Assembly: GCF_030015065.1 (NCBI RefSeq)
Contig: NZ_JAIVFN010000009.1
Span: forward strand, 1 to 64,000
Direction of reading: 5' to 3'
DNA from: Xanthobacter autotrophicus
GTDB taxonomy: Bacteria > Pseudomonadota > Alphaproteobacteria > Rhizobiales > Xanthobacteraceae
DNA: 64,000 bases
In this document: piece by piece, positions 44,258 to 53,212 of the stretch
Layout of the letters: every line of letters starts with the position of its first letter
How positions within the stretch are numbered: the first letter of the stretch is position 1
Program-made: the position numbers and the translations under genes
The notes under the pieces: generated by a model
Seen by the model: only the letters and a program-made list of their open reading frames with translations
Database searches by the model: none
Told to the model about the DNA's origin: nothing

Positions 44258-47200
44258 TCACTCATCGTCATCGTCCCACCCCCCGCCGGAGCCGGCTCCG
44301 CCGCCACCGCCACCGCCGTCATCATCATCCTCATCATCATGGCCGGAGCCGCCGCGGCCCTGATCCGGCCAGCCCTCGTCCTCGGGATCGTCCCGGTCGT
44401 CGCCATAAGGATCGTCCGGGTCGTAGTCGTCGTCCTCGTCGGGATCGCCGGGGTCATCGCCATAGGGATCGTCCGGGTCGTAATCGTCGTAATCGTCGGG
44501 ATCGTCGTCCTCGTCGGGGTCGTCGCCCTCGTCGGGGTCGTCGTCCTCGTCGGGGTCGTCGGGGTCGTCGGGGTCGTCGTCCTCTTCTGGAACTTCGTCA
44601 GGATCGACGACTTCAACTTCATCGGGGTCGGGATCGTCCGGCCTGTCGTCCTCGTCGTCTTCAGGACCGGCGACGTCGGGGCCTTCGGGGGCGTCCGGCT
44701 TCGGCGCGCCGGGTTCGTCAACGGCGGGCGGCAACCGCAATTGCGCCGTGACGTCGAGGACGATGCGCGGCTCCGTATCCTCCCCCGCAGACCCGCCGCC
44801 GGCATCCACCGGAAGCGCGGCCCCTCCCCCGCCCTCCGGCGGGAACGGGGTTCCCTCGGCGTCCTCGGATGCTGGATCGGGGGGACCTGCCGAAACCGGA
44901 GCGAGCGGCGGGATATCGTCGGGCGACGGCTGGTCCGGGGCAGCGTCGGGAATACCGCCATCCGGCGCGCCGGCACCGGTATCGTCGCCGGGCAGGAGCC
45001 GGCCCGTCACCACCTCCTCATGGTCCGGCGCGGGCGCGGGAACCTCCGCAGCGGGCACCTCAACCGGGTCGGGCTCCCGCTCTCCCGCTGGCGGCGGCCC
45101 CTCGTCCGATCCGCCATCCGGCGCGCCGGTGCCGGCATCGTCGCCGGGCAGGAGCCGGCCCGTCACCACCTCCTCATGGTCCGGCGCGAGAGCCGGAACC
45201 TCCGCAGCGGGCACCTCAACCGGGTCCGGCTCCCGCTCTCCCGCCGGCGGCGGCCCCTCGACCGATCCGCCATCCGGCGCGCCGGTGCCGGTATCGTCGC
45301 CGGGCAGGAGCCGGCCCGTCACCACCTCCTCATGGTCCGGCGCGGGCGCGGGAACCTCCGCAGCGGGCACCTCAACCGGGTCCGGCTCCCGCTCTCCCGC
45401 TGGCGGCGGCCCCTCGACCGATCCGCCATCCGGTGCGTCGGCACCGGTATCGTCGCCGGGCAGGAGCCGGCCCGTCACCACCTCCTCTTGGTCCGGCGCG
45501 GGCGCGGGAACCTCCGCAGCGGGCACCTCAACCGGGTCCGGCTCCCGCTCTCCCGCCGGCGGCGGCCCCTCGACCGATCCGCCATCCGGCGCGCCGGTGC
45601 CGGCATCGTCGCCGGGCAGGAGCCGGCCCGTCACCACCTCCTCATGGTCCGGCACGAGAGCCGGAACCTCCGCAGCGGGCACCTCAACCGGGTCGGGCTC
45701 CCGCTCTCCCGCCGGCGGCGGCCCCTCGACCGATCCGCCATCTACCGCCACCCCCTCACCGGATACGGTACCCTCCGCCCGCTCATCCGCCGGCTCGCCT
45801 TCGCTCCAGTCGGTATCGGCGAGATCCTCGGCAGCGCCGGCAGGATCGTCCCAGTCATCGAGATCCGCTTCGGGAGCCTCCCACCCCTCGTCGTCGAGCG
45901 CCGGCCAGGGCCGGGACGCCGTCTCGCCCGCGTCGGCTCCGGCCTGCGCCATGGCGGGCGCCGCCATGGGGTCCGCGCCATAGCCCTCCCCCGTCACCGG
46001 AGGCCAGGGGTAGTCCGCCAGCGGCGCGGCGAACGGATCGGGCTCCAGCGCCGCAGCCGGAGCCGGAATGCGCTCGGCGAGCGCGCCGAGGACGGCGAGG
46101 GGCGCGGCCGCCCCCGCCTCCCCGGCGGCGGCAGGCTGGGCCTCCACAAGCCGGCACACGAAATCACGCTCGGCCGGACCATAGCCGCTCTCGGCCAGAT
46201 GCCGCCCCAGCGCCTCCACCTCCGGCGGAAAGGTCGCCGAAGGCTCGGCGGGCGGATGAGCGTCCGGCGCGGCCCGCGCTGCGCCGCCGGCATGGGGGTG
46301 GCCGCCGGCCCAGTCCATGATCTCGGCGCACAGCGCCTTCGCGTTCTGCTCACCCACATAGGCCCCGACCACGCCGCCGATCACCGCCCCCGTGAGCGCC
46401 CCGACCGTGGTGCCGAAGCCGGGAACGACACTGCCGAAACCGCCCAGCGCCAGGCCGAACCCCTCGGCCCCGATCAGCGCGCCCGTCATCCGCCCGCTGA
46501 AAGCCGCCAGCGTCTGGGCCGCGCCGGCCTTTTCGCCGGTCCGCCACTGCTCGGCCGCCGTCGCATAGGTGGTGGCGGCGTCGAAGGCGGCCATGACCGG
46601 GCCGGCGACGCGGAGCGTGCGGGAGAGGCGCAGCAGGCGCGGATCCCCCGGCCGCAGCCCGCCGACGGCACGGCGCGCCACCGCGCGGGTGGCGGCATTG
46701 GTCTGCGGCGGGCGGGCAACGAACGAGCCACCGGCCGCGGGCGCATGGGGGTCGAGCGTCCGTCCGATGGGCCTTGAGCCGACCCCGAGCCGGCGCAGCT
46801 CGGCGCGGTGGGCGGAGCAAGCCTCCCGCGTCTGCCGGCTTGCCGGCACAATCTGGTGAAAATCGGCGCCGAATTCCGCGCGCAGGCGCAGGTTACAGGT
46901 GGCGCAGCAGCCGCGGGTGGGAGCCAAAGCGAGGATGGTGCGCCCGTTCTGCTTCGCCCAGCTCAGCAGGCGCATTTCGGCATGGTGGTCATTGCCTTCG
47001 ATGGCCACTTCCGCAAACGTGCGCAGGCCGGTGGCCCGGTCGAAGGCGAGGCGCCGTCCGTCGGGCGTCTCCACCGCGGTGATGACGCCCCGGTCATATT
47101 CCACGCGGATGCCGTTCCGGGTGCGCATGTAGGTGACGGGGCGACCGCCGCGCATTTGCCGGAACGGCCCCGCCTCGAACAGCCGCGAGCCCGGCGCATG

Positions 47201-47407
47201 CGCCTTCTCGATGCGGAAGCCGGAATTGAAGACCACGAGCTGCCGGCTGGCCGGCCCTGCGTCCACCGCCTCCACCACGGCGCACACGCCGGTCTGCCGG
47301 GCGACGCGGACGGAGATGATGTCGTGATAATGGTCCGCGAACAGCTCGACGAAGGCCAGCAGCGCCCCCCGGCTCGCCTGCTCCAGTGGAAGCCTTGGCG
47401 GGTCCAT
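44258..47407 (-). CDS. 1049-residue protein: deaminase-like domain, glycine zipper, 52-residue repeats, acidic tail
   Basis: No known full-length match comes to mind. Residues 1-210 contain H142-A-E144 followed by P163TRGCCATC171, the spacing of the zinc-dependent deaminase fold (HAE...PxxxCCxxC) seen in bacterial toxin deaminases. Residues about 305-352 are a long Gly/Ala hydrophobic stretch (GALIGAEGFGLALGGFGS onward), a possible membrane-inserting glycine zipper. Residues about 559-818 are five near-identical 52-residue Pro/Glu/Asp repeats. Residues about 860-1049 are extremely rich in Asp (DDPDDPDEDDDPDEGDD), then Gly. There is no signal peptide. A GGAGGTGG ribosome site precedes ATG 47407. 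The open frame is unbroken over 3.1 kb, arguing for selection. A toxin or effector role is inference. Confidence 0.8.
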   Translation of the reverse strand: MDPPRLPLEQASRGALLAFVELFADHYHDIISVRVARQTGVCAVVEAVDAGPASRQLVVFNSGFRIEKAHAPGSRLFEAGPFRQMRGGRPVTYMRTRNGIRVEYDRGVITAVETPDGRRLAFDRATGLRTFAEVAIEGNDHHAEMRLLSWAKQNGRTILALAPTRGCCATCNLRLRAEFGADFHQIVPASRQTREACSAHRAELRRLGVGSRPIGRTLDPHAPAAGGSFVARPPQTNAATRAVARRAVGGLRPGDPRLLRLSRTLRVAGPVMAAFDAATTYATAAEQWRTGEKAGAAQTLAAFSGRMTGALIGAEGFGLALGGFGSVVPGFGTTVGALTGAVIGGVVGAYVGEQNAKALCAEIMDWAGGHPHAGGAARAAPDAHPPAEPSATFPPEVEALGRHLAESGYGPAERDFVCRLVEAQPAAAGEAGAAAPLAVLGALAERIPAPAAALEPDPFAAPLADYPWPPVTGEGYGADPMAAPAMAQAGADAGETASRPWPALDDEGWEAPEADLDDWDDPAGAAEDLADTDWSEGEPADERAEGTVSGEGVAVDGGSVEGPPPAGEREPDPVEVPAAEVPALVPDHEEVVTGRLLPGDDAGTGAPDGGSVEGPPPAGEREPDPVEVPAAEVPAPAPDQEEVVTGRLLPGDDTGADAPDGGSVEGPPPAGEREPDPVEVPAAEVPAPAPDHEEVVTGRLLPGDDTGTGAPDGGSVEGPPPAGEREPDPVEVPAAEVPALAPDHEEVVTGRLLPGDDAGTGAPDGGSDEGPPPAGEREPDPVEVPAAEVPAPAPDHEEVVTGRLLPGDDTGAGAPDGGIPDAAPDQPSPDDIPPLAPVSAGPPDPASEDAEGTPFPPEGGGGAALPVDAGGGSAGEDTEPRIVLDVTAQLRLPPAVDEPGAPKPDAPEGPDVAGPEDDEDDRPDDPDPDEVEVVDPDEVPEEDDDPDDPDDPDEDDDPDEGDDPDEDDDPDDYDDYDPDDPYGDDPGDPDEDDDYDPDDPYGDDRDDPEDEGWPDQGRGGSGHDDEDDDDGGGGGGGAGSGGGWDDDDE
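44952..45731. repeat. Five tandem 156-bp repeats
   Basis: Markers recur at 45108, 45264, 45420, 45576 and 45732, exactly 156 bp apart; the unit upstream of 45108 begins at about 44952. Each unit encodes 52 residues (VEGPPPAGEREPDPVEVPAA, then EVVTGRLLPGDD). Units differ at a few codons (ALVPDHEE, APAPDQEE, APAPDHEE, ALAPDHEE), with the variants interspersed. Confidence 0.95.
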
Positions 47408-47573
47408 CGCCACCTCCCAGCCTCGCCCCGCAGGCCATGCCGGCGCCCGCCGCGCCTGTGTCCACACGGGTTGCGGCGGGCAGAATCCCACCAGCGGGGC
47501 CGGCAGGCAACAGCCGGGCCGCGTCGTCCGGCGCACATTCCGCGGCGCGCGTGCAGGGGCTGGCGCATGTCAT

Positions 47574-47665
47574 CGTTTCATGGAACCAATGAAGCGCACC
47601 AGGTTCTTGAGCTATCGCATTTTCTTCACGCGAACCGGTGCCCGCTTCGCTCGAAAATGCTCTAG
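47574..47665. repeat. Dispersed repeat family C, copy 1
   Basis: Matches 52105-52192 in the same orientation (shared CGTTTCATGG, TCGCATTTTCT and CGCTCGAAAATGCTCT with intervening similarity, roughly three-quarters identity by eye). The head has a GTTTCAT / ATGAA dyad. It lies between the giant gene and the small gene at 47704. Confidence 0.75.
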
Positions 47666-47703
47666 AATTATATTGGCGGCAGTGCCGTGTCGGGGGCGGT
47701 ATC

Positions 47704-48033
47704 ATGAGCAGCTTCAGTCAGATTGTGGTGATCGTCGCGTCAGGTCCCGGCATCGGCGCTCCGGTCATGGAGCGCTTCACGCTGTGGCGCGGCGTCCTTC
47801 CGACGGACAAGGAGGAGGAGATCGACCGCCTGATCGCCGACACGCGCGCGCTCGAGACCGGCGACGCCTTGCCAAAATTCGCGTTGCGGGACGGACCGCA
47901 CGCCTCCCACCTCACCTTCGAGATGGACGACGACCTCGTCCATTCCATCGCGTTCGTGCCGGGGCTCCTGCCGGCGGCGCTGCAGCAGTTCGTGGACATC
48001 GTCGTCGCGCATGGCGCGAGCGAGCCGATCTGA
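47704..48033 (+). CDS. Small hypothetical protein
   Basis: A 109-residue protein starting MSSFSQIVVIVASGPGIG; acidic in the middle (LPTDKEEEIDRLIADT). It has no signal peptide or membrane helix and no family that I recognise. The frame extends upstream into the family C repeat, but ATG 47704 is the natural start. It stands alone on this strand, 198 bp before the molybdenum hydroxylase genes. Confidence 0.5.
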   Translation: MSSFSQIVVIVASGPGIGAPVMERFTLWRGVLPTDKEEEIDRLIADTRALETGDALPKFALRDGPHASHLTFEMDDDLVHSIAFVPGLLPAALQQFVDIVVAHGASEPI

Positions 48034-48231
48034 GCACGGCCGGCCCGCGCGCCGCTCCCCGGATCGTGAAGCGGCCGCAGTCTGGAAACCGTCAAAAAAA
48101 GGCGCTAGCCTGAGCAACGGGATCACCTGCGTCGGGGCGGCGCCGTGATTCCGCAGGACGTGCAGCACGCGCGTCCCCCTTCCCATATCAAGCACAGATG
48201 CGGCTGTGCCTCTCGCAACAACGAGGTACCC

Positions 48232-48693
48232 ATGGCCGTCACACTCACCGTGAACGGACAGGCGCGCACCGTCGACGCCGATCCCGATACGCCGTTGCTC
48301 TGGGTCCTGCGCGACGAGCTCGATCTCGTCGGCACCAAGTTCGGCTGCGGCCAGGCCCTGTGCGGCGCCTGCACCGTGCATCTCGACGGCACGCCGACGC
48401 GCTCCTGCCAGACCACGCTCGGCGATGTCGGCGACGCCAAGATCGTGACCATCGAGGGTGTCCAGGGCCGCGAGGCCGAGGCGGTCCGCGCCGCCTGGGT
48501 CAGCCTCGACGTGGTCCAGTGCGGCTACTGCCAGTCCGGGCAGATCATGTCCGCCGTGGCGCTGCTGACCGAGAACAAGAAGCCCGCCGATTCCGACATC
48601 GACGCGGCGATGGACGGCAATGTCTGCCGCTGCGCCACCTACCACCGCATCCGCGCCGCGATCCACGACGCGGCACGCCGGCTGGAGGCCTGA
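48232..48693 (+). CDS. Molybdenum hydroxylase [2Fe-2S] subunit, isoquinoline 1-oxidoreductase alpha type
   Basis: A 153-residue electron-transfer subunit with two [2Fe-2S] clusters: plant-ferredoxin-type cysteines in [17 protein letters not shown] with a later C in RSCQT, and the helical cluster in CGYCQSGQ and [11 protein letters not shown]. The [12 protein letters not shown] form and short length are typical of IorA-like subunits. It pairs with the large subunit 4 bp downstream. ATG 48232 follows ACGAGG. Confidence 0.93.
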   Translation: MAVTLTVNGQARTVDADPDTPLLWVLRDELDLVGTKFGCGQALCGACTVHLDGTPTRSCQTTLGDVGDAKIVTIEGVQGREAEAVRAAWVSLDVVQCGYCQSGQIMSAVALLTENKKPADSDIDAAMDGNVCRCATYHRIRAAIHDAARRLEA

Positions 48694-48696
48694 CCC

Positions 48697-50922
48697 ATGC
48701 ACATGCTCCAGAAGCTCGAGCCCGGCGCCGTATCCGGCCTTGCCGCCACGCTCTCCGGCGCCGCGCAGACGCCGCTCTCCCGCCGCTTCGTCCTCGCCGC
48801 CATGGGCGGGGCGGGCATCGGCCTCGTGCTCGGGCTCAGACCTGAGGTGGCCCACGCCGCCCCGGCCGGCACGGGCGCCACCGGACCGGCCTTCAACCCC
48901 TTCGTGCGTATCGCGCCCGACGGAACGGTCACGGTCATCGTCAAGCATCTCGACAAGGGCCAGGGCATCGCCACGGGCCTTGCCACCCTCGCCGCCGACG
49001 AGATGGATGCGAACTGGTCCAAGGTGACCACCGCGTTCGCGCCGGCCGATCCCAAGATCTACGGCAACGCCGCGTTCGGCGGCGCGCAGGGCACGGGCGG
49101 CTCCACCTCCATCGCCGCGAGCTACACCATCTACCGCACCGCGGGGGCCGCGGCCCGCGCCATGCTGGTGGCCGCCGCCGCGCGGCAGTGGGGCGTCGAT
49201 CCCGCGACCGTCACGGTCTCCAACGGCGTGGTGAGCGCCGGCAGCCGCAGCGCCGGCTTCGGCGCCCTGGCCGAGGCCGCCGCGAAGGAGCAGGTGCCAG
49301 CCGAGCCGAAGCTGAAGGCGGCCTCCGCCTTCACCCTCATCGGCAAGGAGGGCGTGCACCGGGTGGACAATCTGGCCAAGACCACCGGCGCCCGCATCTA
49401 CACCCAGGACCTGAAGCTGCCGGATATGCTGGTGGCCGTGGTCGCCCATCCGCCGCGCTTCGGCGCCACGCCGAAGAGCTTCGACGCCACCGCCGCCAAG
49501 GCGGTGAAGGGCGTGAAGGACGTGGTGATGGTGCCGCAGGGCGTCGCCGTGCTCGCCACCACCACCCACGCCGCCATCAAAGGCCGCGACGCCCTGAAGG
49601 TGGTGTGGGACGAGAGCGGGGCCGAAACGCGCAGCTCCTCGGACATCCTCGCCGACTATCGCGGCGCGCTGGGCAAGCCCGGCCTGCCGGTGGAGGCCCA
49701 TGGGGACGTGGAGAAGGCGCTGAAGGCGCCCGGCGTGAAGCTGGTGGAGGCCGAGTTCGAGTTCCCCTACCTCGCCCACGCCGCCATGGAGCCCATGAAC
49801 GCGGCGGCGCAGATCAAGGACGGGGCGGTCACCATCTGGACCGGCTGCCAGTTCCCCTCGGCCGACCTGCCGAACGCCGCCCGCACCGCCGGCGTGGCGC
49901 CGGACAAGGTGGAGATCCACACCCTCTGGGCGGGCGGCAGCTTCGGCCGCCGTGCGCTCGCCAGCTCCGACTTCGTGGTGGAGGCGGTGGCCATCGCCAA
50001 AGCCCACGGCAAGGGCGTGCCGGTGAAGCTGGTGTGGACCCGCGAGGACGACATGAAGGCCGGCTATTACCGGCCGGCCTACGTCCACAAGGTCCGCGCG
50101 GCGGTGGACGCCTCGGGCAAGCCGGTGGCGTGGCATCACCATGTGGTCGGCCAGTCGATCCTCGCCGGGACCTTCTTCGAGCAGGTCATGGTGAAGAACG
50201 GCGTGGACGAGACCTCCATCGAGGGCACCCACGGCACCTACGACATTCCCAACATGAAGGTGGAGCTCTCCACCATGAAGGCGGGCGTGCCGGTGCTGTG
50301 GTGGCGCTCGGTGGGCCATACCCACACCGCCTACGCGGTGGAGGTGGTGATGGACCAGCTCGCCCGCGCGGCGGGACAGGACCCCGTCGCCTTCCGCCTC
50401 GCTTATGCCACGGACGAGCGGATGAAGGCGGTGATCCGCCTCGCCGCCGACAAGGCCGGCTGGGGCACGCCGCTGCCGGCGGGCCGCAGCCGCGGCATCG
50501 CCGCCCACAAGAGCTTCAACACCTATGTGGCGGAGGTGGTGGAGATCTCCCTCGCCGATGCCGGCGTGAAGGTGGAGCGTGTCGTAGCGGCGGTGGATTG
50601 CGGCGTCGTGGTCAATCCGGACGTGGTGCGGGCCCAGATCGAGGGCGGCGTCGGCTTCGGCCTCGGGGCCGCGCTGCACGATGCCATCACCCTCGACAAG
50701 GGCGCCGTGCAGCAGGCCAACTTCGACACCTACGAGCCCCTGCGCATGTCGCAGATGCCGAAGGTGGAGGTACACCTCGTCGCGTCGGACGCAGCCCCCA
50801 CCGGGGTCGGCGAGCCGGGCGTGCCGCCGCTTGCCCCGGCGGTCGCGAACGCCGTGCTTGCCGCCACCGGCCGGCCGGTCCACCGCCTGCCCTTCGCCGG
50901 GCAGGCGTTCAAACCGGCCTGA
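48697..50922 (+). CDS. Molybdopterin-binding large subunit, isoquinoline 1-oxidoreductase beta type
   Basis: A 741-residue catalytic subunit of the xanthine-oxidase family that hydroxylates an N-heterocycle or aldehyde. A twin-arginine signal ([15 protein letters not shown], residues 28-42) points to the periplasm, as in the IorB/membrane aldehyde dehydrogenase group. Molybdopterin-pocket segments include [25 protein letters not shown] and [14 protein letters not shown] (the last containing the catalytic Glu). There is no FAD subunit, so electrons probably go to cytochrome c. True substrate unknown. Confidence 0.92.
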   Translation: MHMLQKLEPGAVSGLAATLSGAAQTPLSRRFVLAAMGGAGIGLVLGLRPEVAHAAPAGTGATGPAFNPFVRIAPDGTVTVIVKHLDKGQGIATGLATLAADEMDANWSKVTTAFAPADPKIYGNAAFGGAQGTGGSTSIAASYTIYRTAGAAARAMLVAAAARQWGVDPATVTVSNGVVSAGSRSAGFGALAEAAAKEQVPAEPKLKAASAFTLIGKEGVHRVDNLAKTTGARIYTQDLKLPDMLVAVVAHPPRFGATPKSFDATAAKAVKGVKDVVMVPQGVAVLATTTHAAIKGRDALKVVWDESGAETRSSSDILADYRGALGKPGLPVEAHGDVEKALKAPGVKLVEAEFEFPYLAHAAMEPMNAAAQIKDGAVTIWTGCQFPSADLPNAARTAGVAPDKVEIHTLWAGGSFGRRALASSDFVVEAVAIAKAHGKGVPVKLVWTREDDMKAGYYRPAYVHKVRAAVDASGKPVAWHHHVVGQSILAGTFFEQVMVKNGVDETSIEGTHGTYDIPNMKVELSTMKAGVPVLWWRSVGHTHTAYAVEVVMDQLARAAGQDPVAFRLAYATDERMKAVIRLAADKAGWGTPLPAGRSRGIAAHKSFNTYVAEVVEISLADAGVKVERVVAAVDCGVVVNPDVVRAQIEGGVGFGLGAALHDAITLDKGAVQQANFDTYEPLRMSQMPKVEVHLVASDAAPTGVGEPGVPPLAPAVANAVLAATGRPVHRLPFAGQAFKPA

Positions 50923-50995
50923 ACGCGGCAAGCTTCCCGCAGCATCGCGCCGGGGAGGGGTGGAGAGCCCCTCCCCGGCGCCTTCCCCTTTATCT

Positions 50996-51964
50996 TCAGA
51001 AAACCTGCATCAGGCGCACGGTTCCCCGGAAATCCTCCGGGAAGCCGCCCGACGTGTTGAAATCGCGCTGGATCAGGCCCAGCACCTGGAAGGTCGGGGT
51101 GATGAACTTGGAAAGCTCGAGGCGCACCTGGTCCCGCTGCGTGGCGTTCCCGGTGGCGAGACCGTCGAGATATTCGGTGCCGCCCCAGTATTTCGAATAG
51201 CCGATGGCGGCCTGCCAGGTCTCGGCGAAGCTGTAGGACAGCCAGGCCTGCAGCTGATAGGTATTGTCCTGTGTCAGGACGAGTCCGCCGCCCCCGGCAT
51301 CCGTATTGTCGCCGTACCACATGGCATCGCCGGTGAGCTGGAGCGCGAAGCCGCTGCCGAGGCCCTGGTACCAGCCGACCTGGAGATCCAGCTTCCACCG
51401 GTTCTCGCCCATGTTGAGCGCGTCCGCCGCCTTGTACTGGCCGAGCGGAACGAAGAGATAGGGCATCACGCCGATATAGGTTTGCGTCGCCTTGTTGTTC
51501 ACCACCCAGAAGGTGGTCGCGATGATGGGATCGCCGAGGCCGGCGGCGGCATCGAGCGGCACCCCGGCGATGCGCCCGTCATAGAGCGTGCCGGCGGGAA
51601 TGAGCACCTGGGGCGCCACCGTGATCCCCGCGATCTCGAAATAATGCACATAGCGCAGGATGTTGACGTACGAATCGAGCCCCGTGTCCTGGGAGATGGC
51701 CGGGCCCGACGTGCCTTCATAGCTGCTGCGCGTCGCATACTGGCTGTAGAACAGCAAAAGGTTCGTCCCGCCCGGCGCGGGCACATAGTCCGAGGCGTTG
51801 ACATCCACCGCCCCGGCCCGCGCGGACAGCAGCGGCAGCAGCACGAGGGCGAGCAGCAGGCCGGCGCAAAGGCGGGTCTTGCGGCCGTCGTCATGCGGTG
51901 TGCCGCCTCCGGCGGACAGGATGGCGGATCGGATCGTCTGCATGGGCGTCAGGTTTGGCGTCAT
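50996..51964 (-). CDS. SphA-like outer-membrane protein (phenol-degradation meta-pathway family)
   Basis: A 322-residue exported beta-barrel-type protein. A signal peptide (to about residue 42) is followed by the COG4313 pattern DYVPAPGGTNLLLFYSQYATRSSYEG, repeated amphipathic strands and a C-terminal strand (FRGTVRLMQVF) ending in Phe. Relatives lie beside aromatic or ketone degradation genes and are presumed to pass hydrophobic substrates. It follows the carboxylase cluster on the same strand, so uptake of its substrate is plausible. AGGAGGA precedes ATG 51964. Confidence 0.85.
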   Translation of the reverse strand: MTPNLTPMQTIRSAILSAGGGTPHDDGRKTRLCAGLLLALVLLPLLSARAGAVDVNASDYVPAPGGTNLLLFYSQYATRSSYEGTSGPAISQDTGLDSYVNILRYVHYFEIAGITVAPQVLIPAGTLYDGRIAGVPLDAAAGLGDPIIATTFWVVNNKATQTYIGVMPYLFVPLGQYKAADALNMGENRWKLDLQVGWYQGLGSGFALQLTGDAMWYGDNTDAGGGGLVLTQDNTYQLQAWLSYSFAETWQAAIGYSKYWGGTEYLDGLATGNATQRDQVRLELSKFITPTFQVLGLIQRDFNTSGGFPEDFRGTVRLMQVF

Positions 51965-52099
51965 GGTTCCTCCTCGAGCTTTCCTGGCCACGGGCGCGTT
52001 GGCTCGCGCCCGTGCGGCGCGAGCCGGCAGGGCTTCGTTCAAAGGTTGGTGCAGGGAGAAGACCGGGGCCTACCCGGCCCCGGTCTTGGCGCCGTTGGA

Positions 52100-52360
52100 G
52101 CGTTTCATGGCAACGATGAAACGCTCCAGGCTCTTGAATTATCGCATTTTCTCCGCGCGAGCCGGGCTCCACCTCGCTCGAAAATGCTCTGGAGCGCGAT
52201 CCGACCAGCTTGCGACAGATGGGTTCCATCTGTCGCGGTCGAACCACTAGAGCACGCGCCGATCTGCCTGCATCACAAGCTGATCGGACAACGCGTTCTC
52301 TTTCTTGCGTTTAGAGGGCGATTCACCGAGCAAATTGATTCAATTTGCTCGGATCGCGCT
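52100..52360. repeat. Compound intergenic repeat: family C copy 2, family B copy 2, nested palindromes
   Basis: Fills the gap between the carboxylase operon and the SphA-like gene. The family C copy is at about 52105-52192, with GAGCGTTTCAT / ATGAAACGCTC at its head. A perfect hairpin lies at 52212-52236 (arms GCGACAGATG, 5-bp loop). The family B copy is at about 52245-52318. A perfect 12-bp dyad lies at 52326-52352 (CCGAGCAAATTG, 3-bp spacer). The last may act as a terminator for the operon. Confidence 0.8.
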
Positions 52361-53212
52361 CTAGGCCCGAAGCCGGGCCAGATGCTTCAGCACCGCTTCC
52401 GGCTCGGCGCCCACCGGAATCTCGGCGAAGTAGAACTGCCCCGCATCCAGATCGGCGAGGGGCGCGCCGGACCAGAAGTCGCCGCCCACGTCGAGCCCCA
52501 GGGCAAGGTCGCCGCCCCGTGGCGGATCGGCGGAAATGACGGAGTCGAATTCCGCCGCCGCGCGGCCGGGACGCGCGCGCAAGGCCAGGCCCCAGCGATA
52601 GTGCCGGGCAACATTCACCAGCGGGCGATAGCCTTCCATGTCCGCATCCGGCACCGGGATGGCGCCCGGCGCCTCCTCCAGCAGCAGGCCGCCGATGGGC
52701 AGGGTCGAGACGGCGCGCATCAGGTCGGCCATGTACATGGCCGCATCCTCGATGGCGTCGGGCTCGATCTCCACGCCATCCCGCCCGGCGAGAGCCGCCG
52801 CCTCGGCCAGCCAGTGGCGCGGGGCCGGCATCGCCAGCACCAGAGGCGTCTGGCCGCGCAGGCTCGCCGCCACCGCCTCCACCACCTCGGCCAGGAGGCG
52901 GCGCGGGGCGGCATCCTCCAGCATGCGCCGGAGCGGAAAGGCGGCGCGCTTCTTCGCCGCCATCTCGGCCGCCAACGCCGGATGCCGCCCGATCCAGGAA
53001 CGGTAGAGCTCGCCCACGTCCACCACTCCCACATCGGGACGCAGCAGGCCCTGGGCCTGGTTGAAGAAGGCGAGATAGCTCGCCGCGCTCACCCAGGGAT
53101 CGCCCCCATCGCCGAGAAGAAGCCGCCGGGCATAGCCCGACGCCTTCAGCCAGACGCGGATGCCCCGCGCCCCGGAGGGGCGGGGCAGGTCGTCGATGAG
53201 GCGCGGGCTCAT
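52361..53212 (-). CDS. ApcE-like subunit of a ketone (acetophenone-type) carboxylase
   Basis: A 283-residue protein that I place as the fifth subunit by position and size: it follows the large subunits with an ATGA overlap, as apcE does in Aromatoleum. Recognisable parts are PRLIDDLPRPSGARGIRVWL at the start, the PLVLAMPAPRHWL middle and EIPVGAEPEAVLKHLARLRA at the end. In acetophenone carboxylase the separate ApcE is needed for activity with ATP. The direct sequence evidence is weaker than for the large subunits. Confidence 0.65.
   Translation of the reverse strand: MSPRLIDDLPRPSGARGIRVWLKASGYARRLLLGDGGDPWVSAASYLAFFNQAQGLLRPDVGVVDVGELYRSWIGRHPALAAEMAAKKRAAFPLRRMLEDAAPRRLLAEVVEAVAASLRGQTPLVLAMPAPRHWLAEAAALAGRDGVEIEPDAIEDAAMYMADLMRAVSTLPIGGLLLEEAPGAIPVPDADMEGYRPLVNVARHYRWGLALRARPGRAAAEFDSVISADPPRGGDLALGLDVGGDFWSGAPLADLDAGQFYFAEIPVGAEPEAVLKHLARLRA

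Noticed and set aside
44952-45731. Regular 156-bp repeats considered as a CRISPR array
   Set aside because: The repeats are contiguous, without unique spacers, and in frame in a coding sequence; no cas genes are present.
44246-46777. An 843-codon plus-strand open frame opposite the repeat-rich protein
   Set aside because: It begins with long Ile/Val runs that mirror the Asp repeats of the other strand and has no plausible start. The minus frame has the ribosome site and zinc motif.
47740-50931. A 1063-codon minus-strand open frame opposite the molybdenum hydroxylase genes
   Set aside because: Antisense shadow; the plus-strand genes carry all cofactor motifs.
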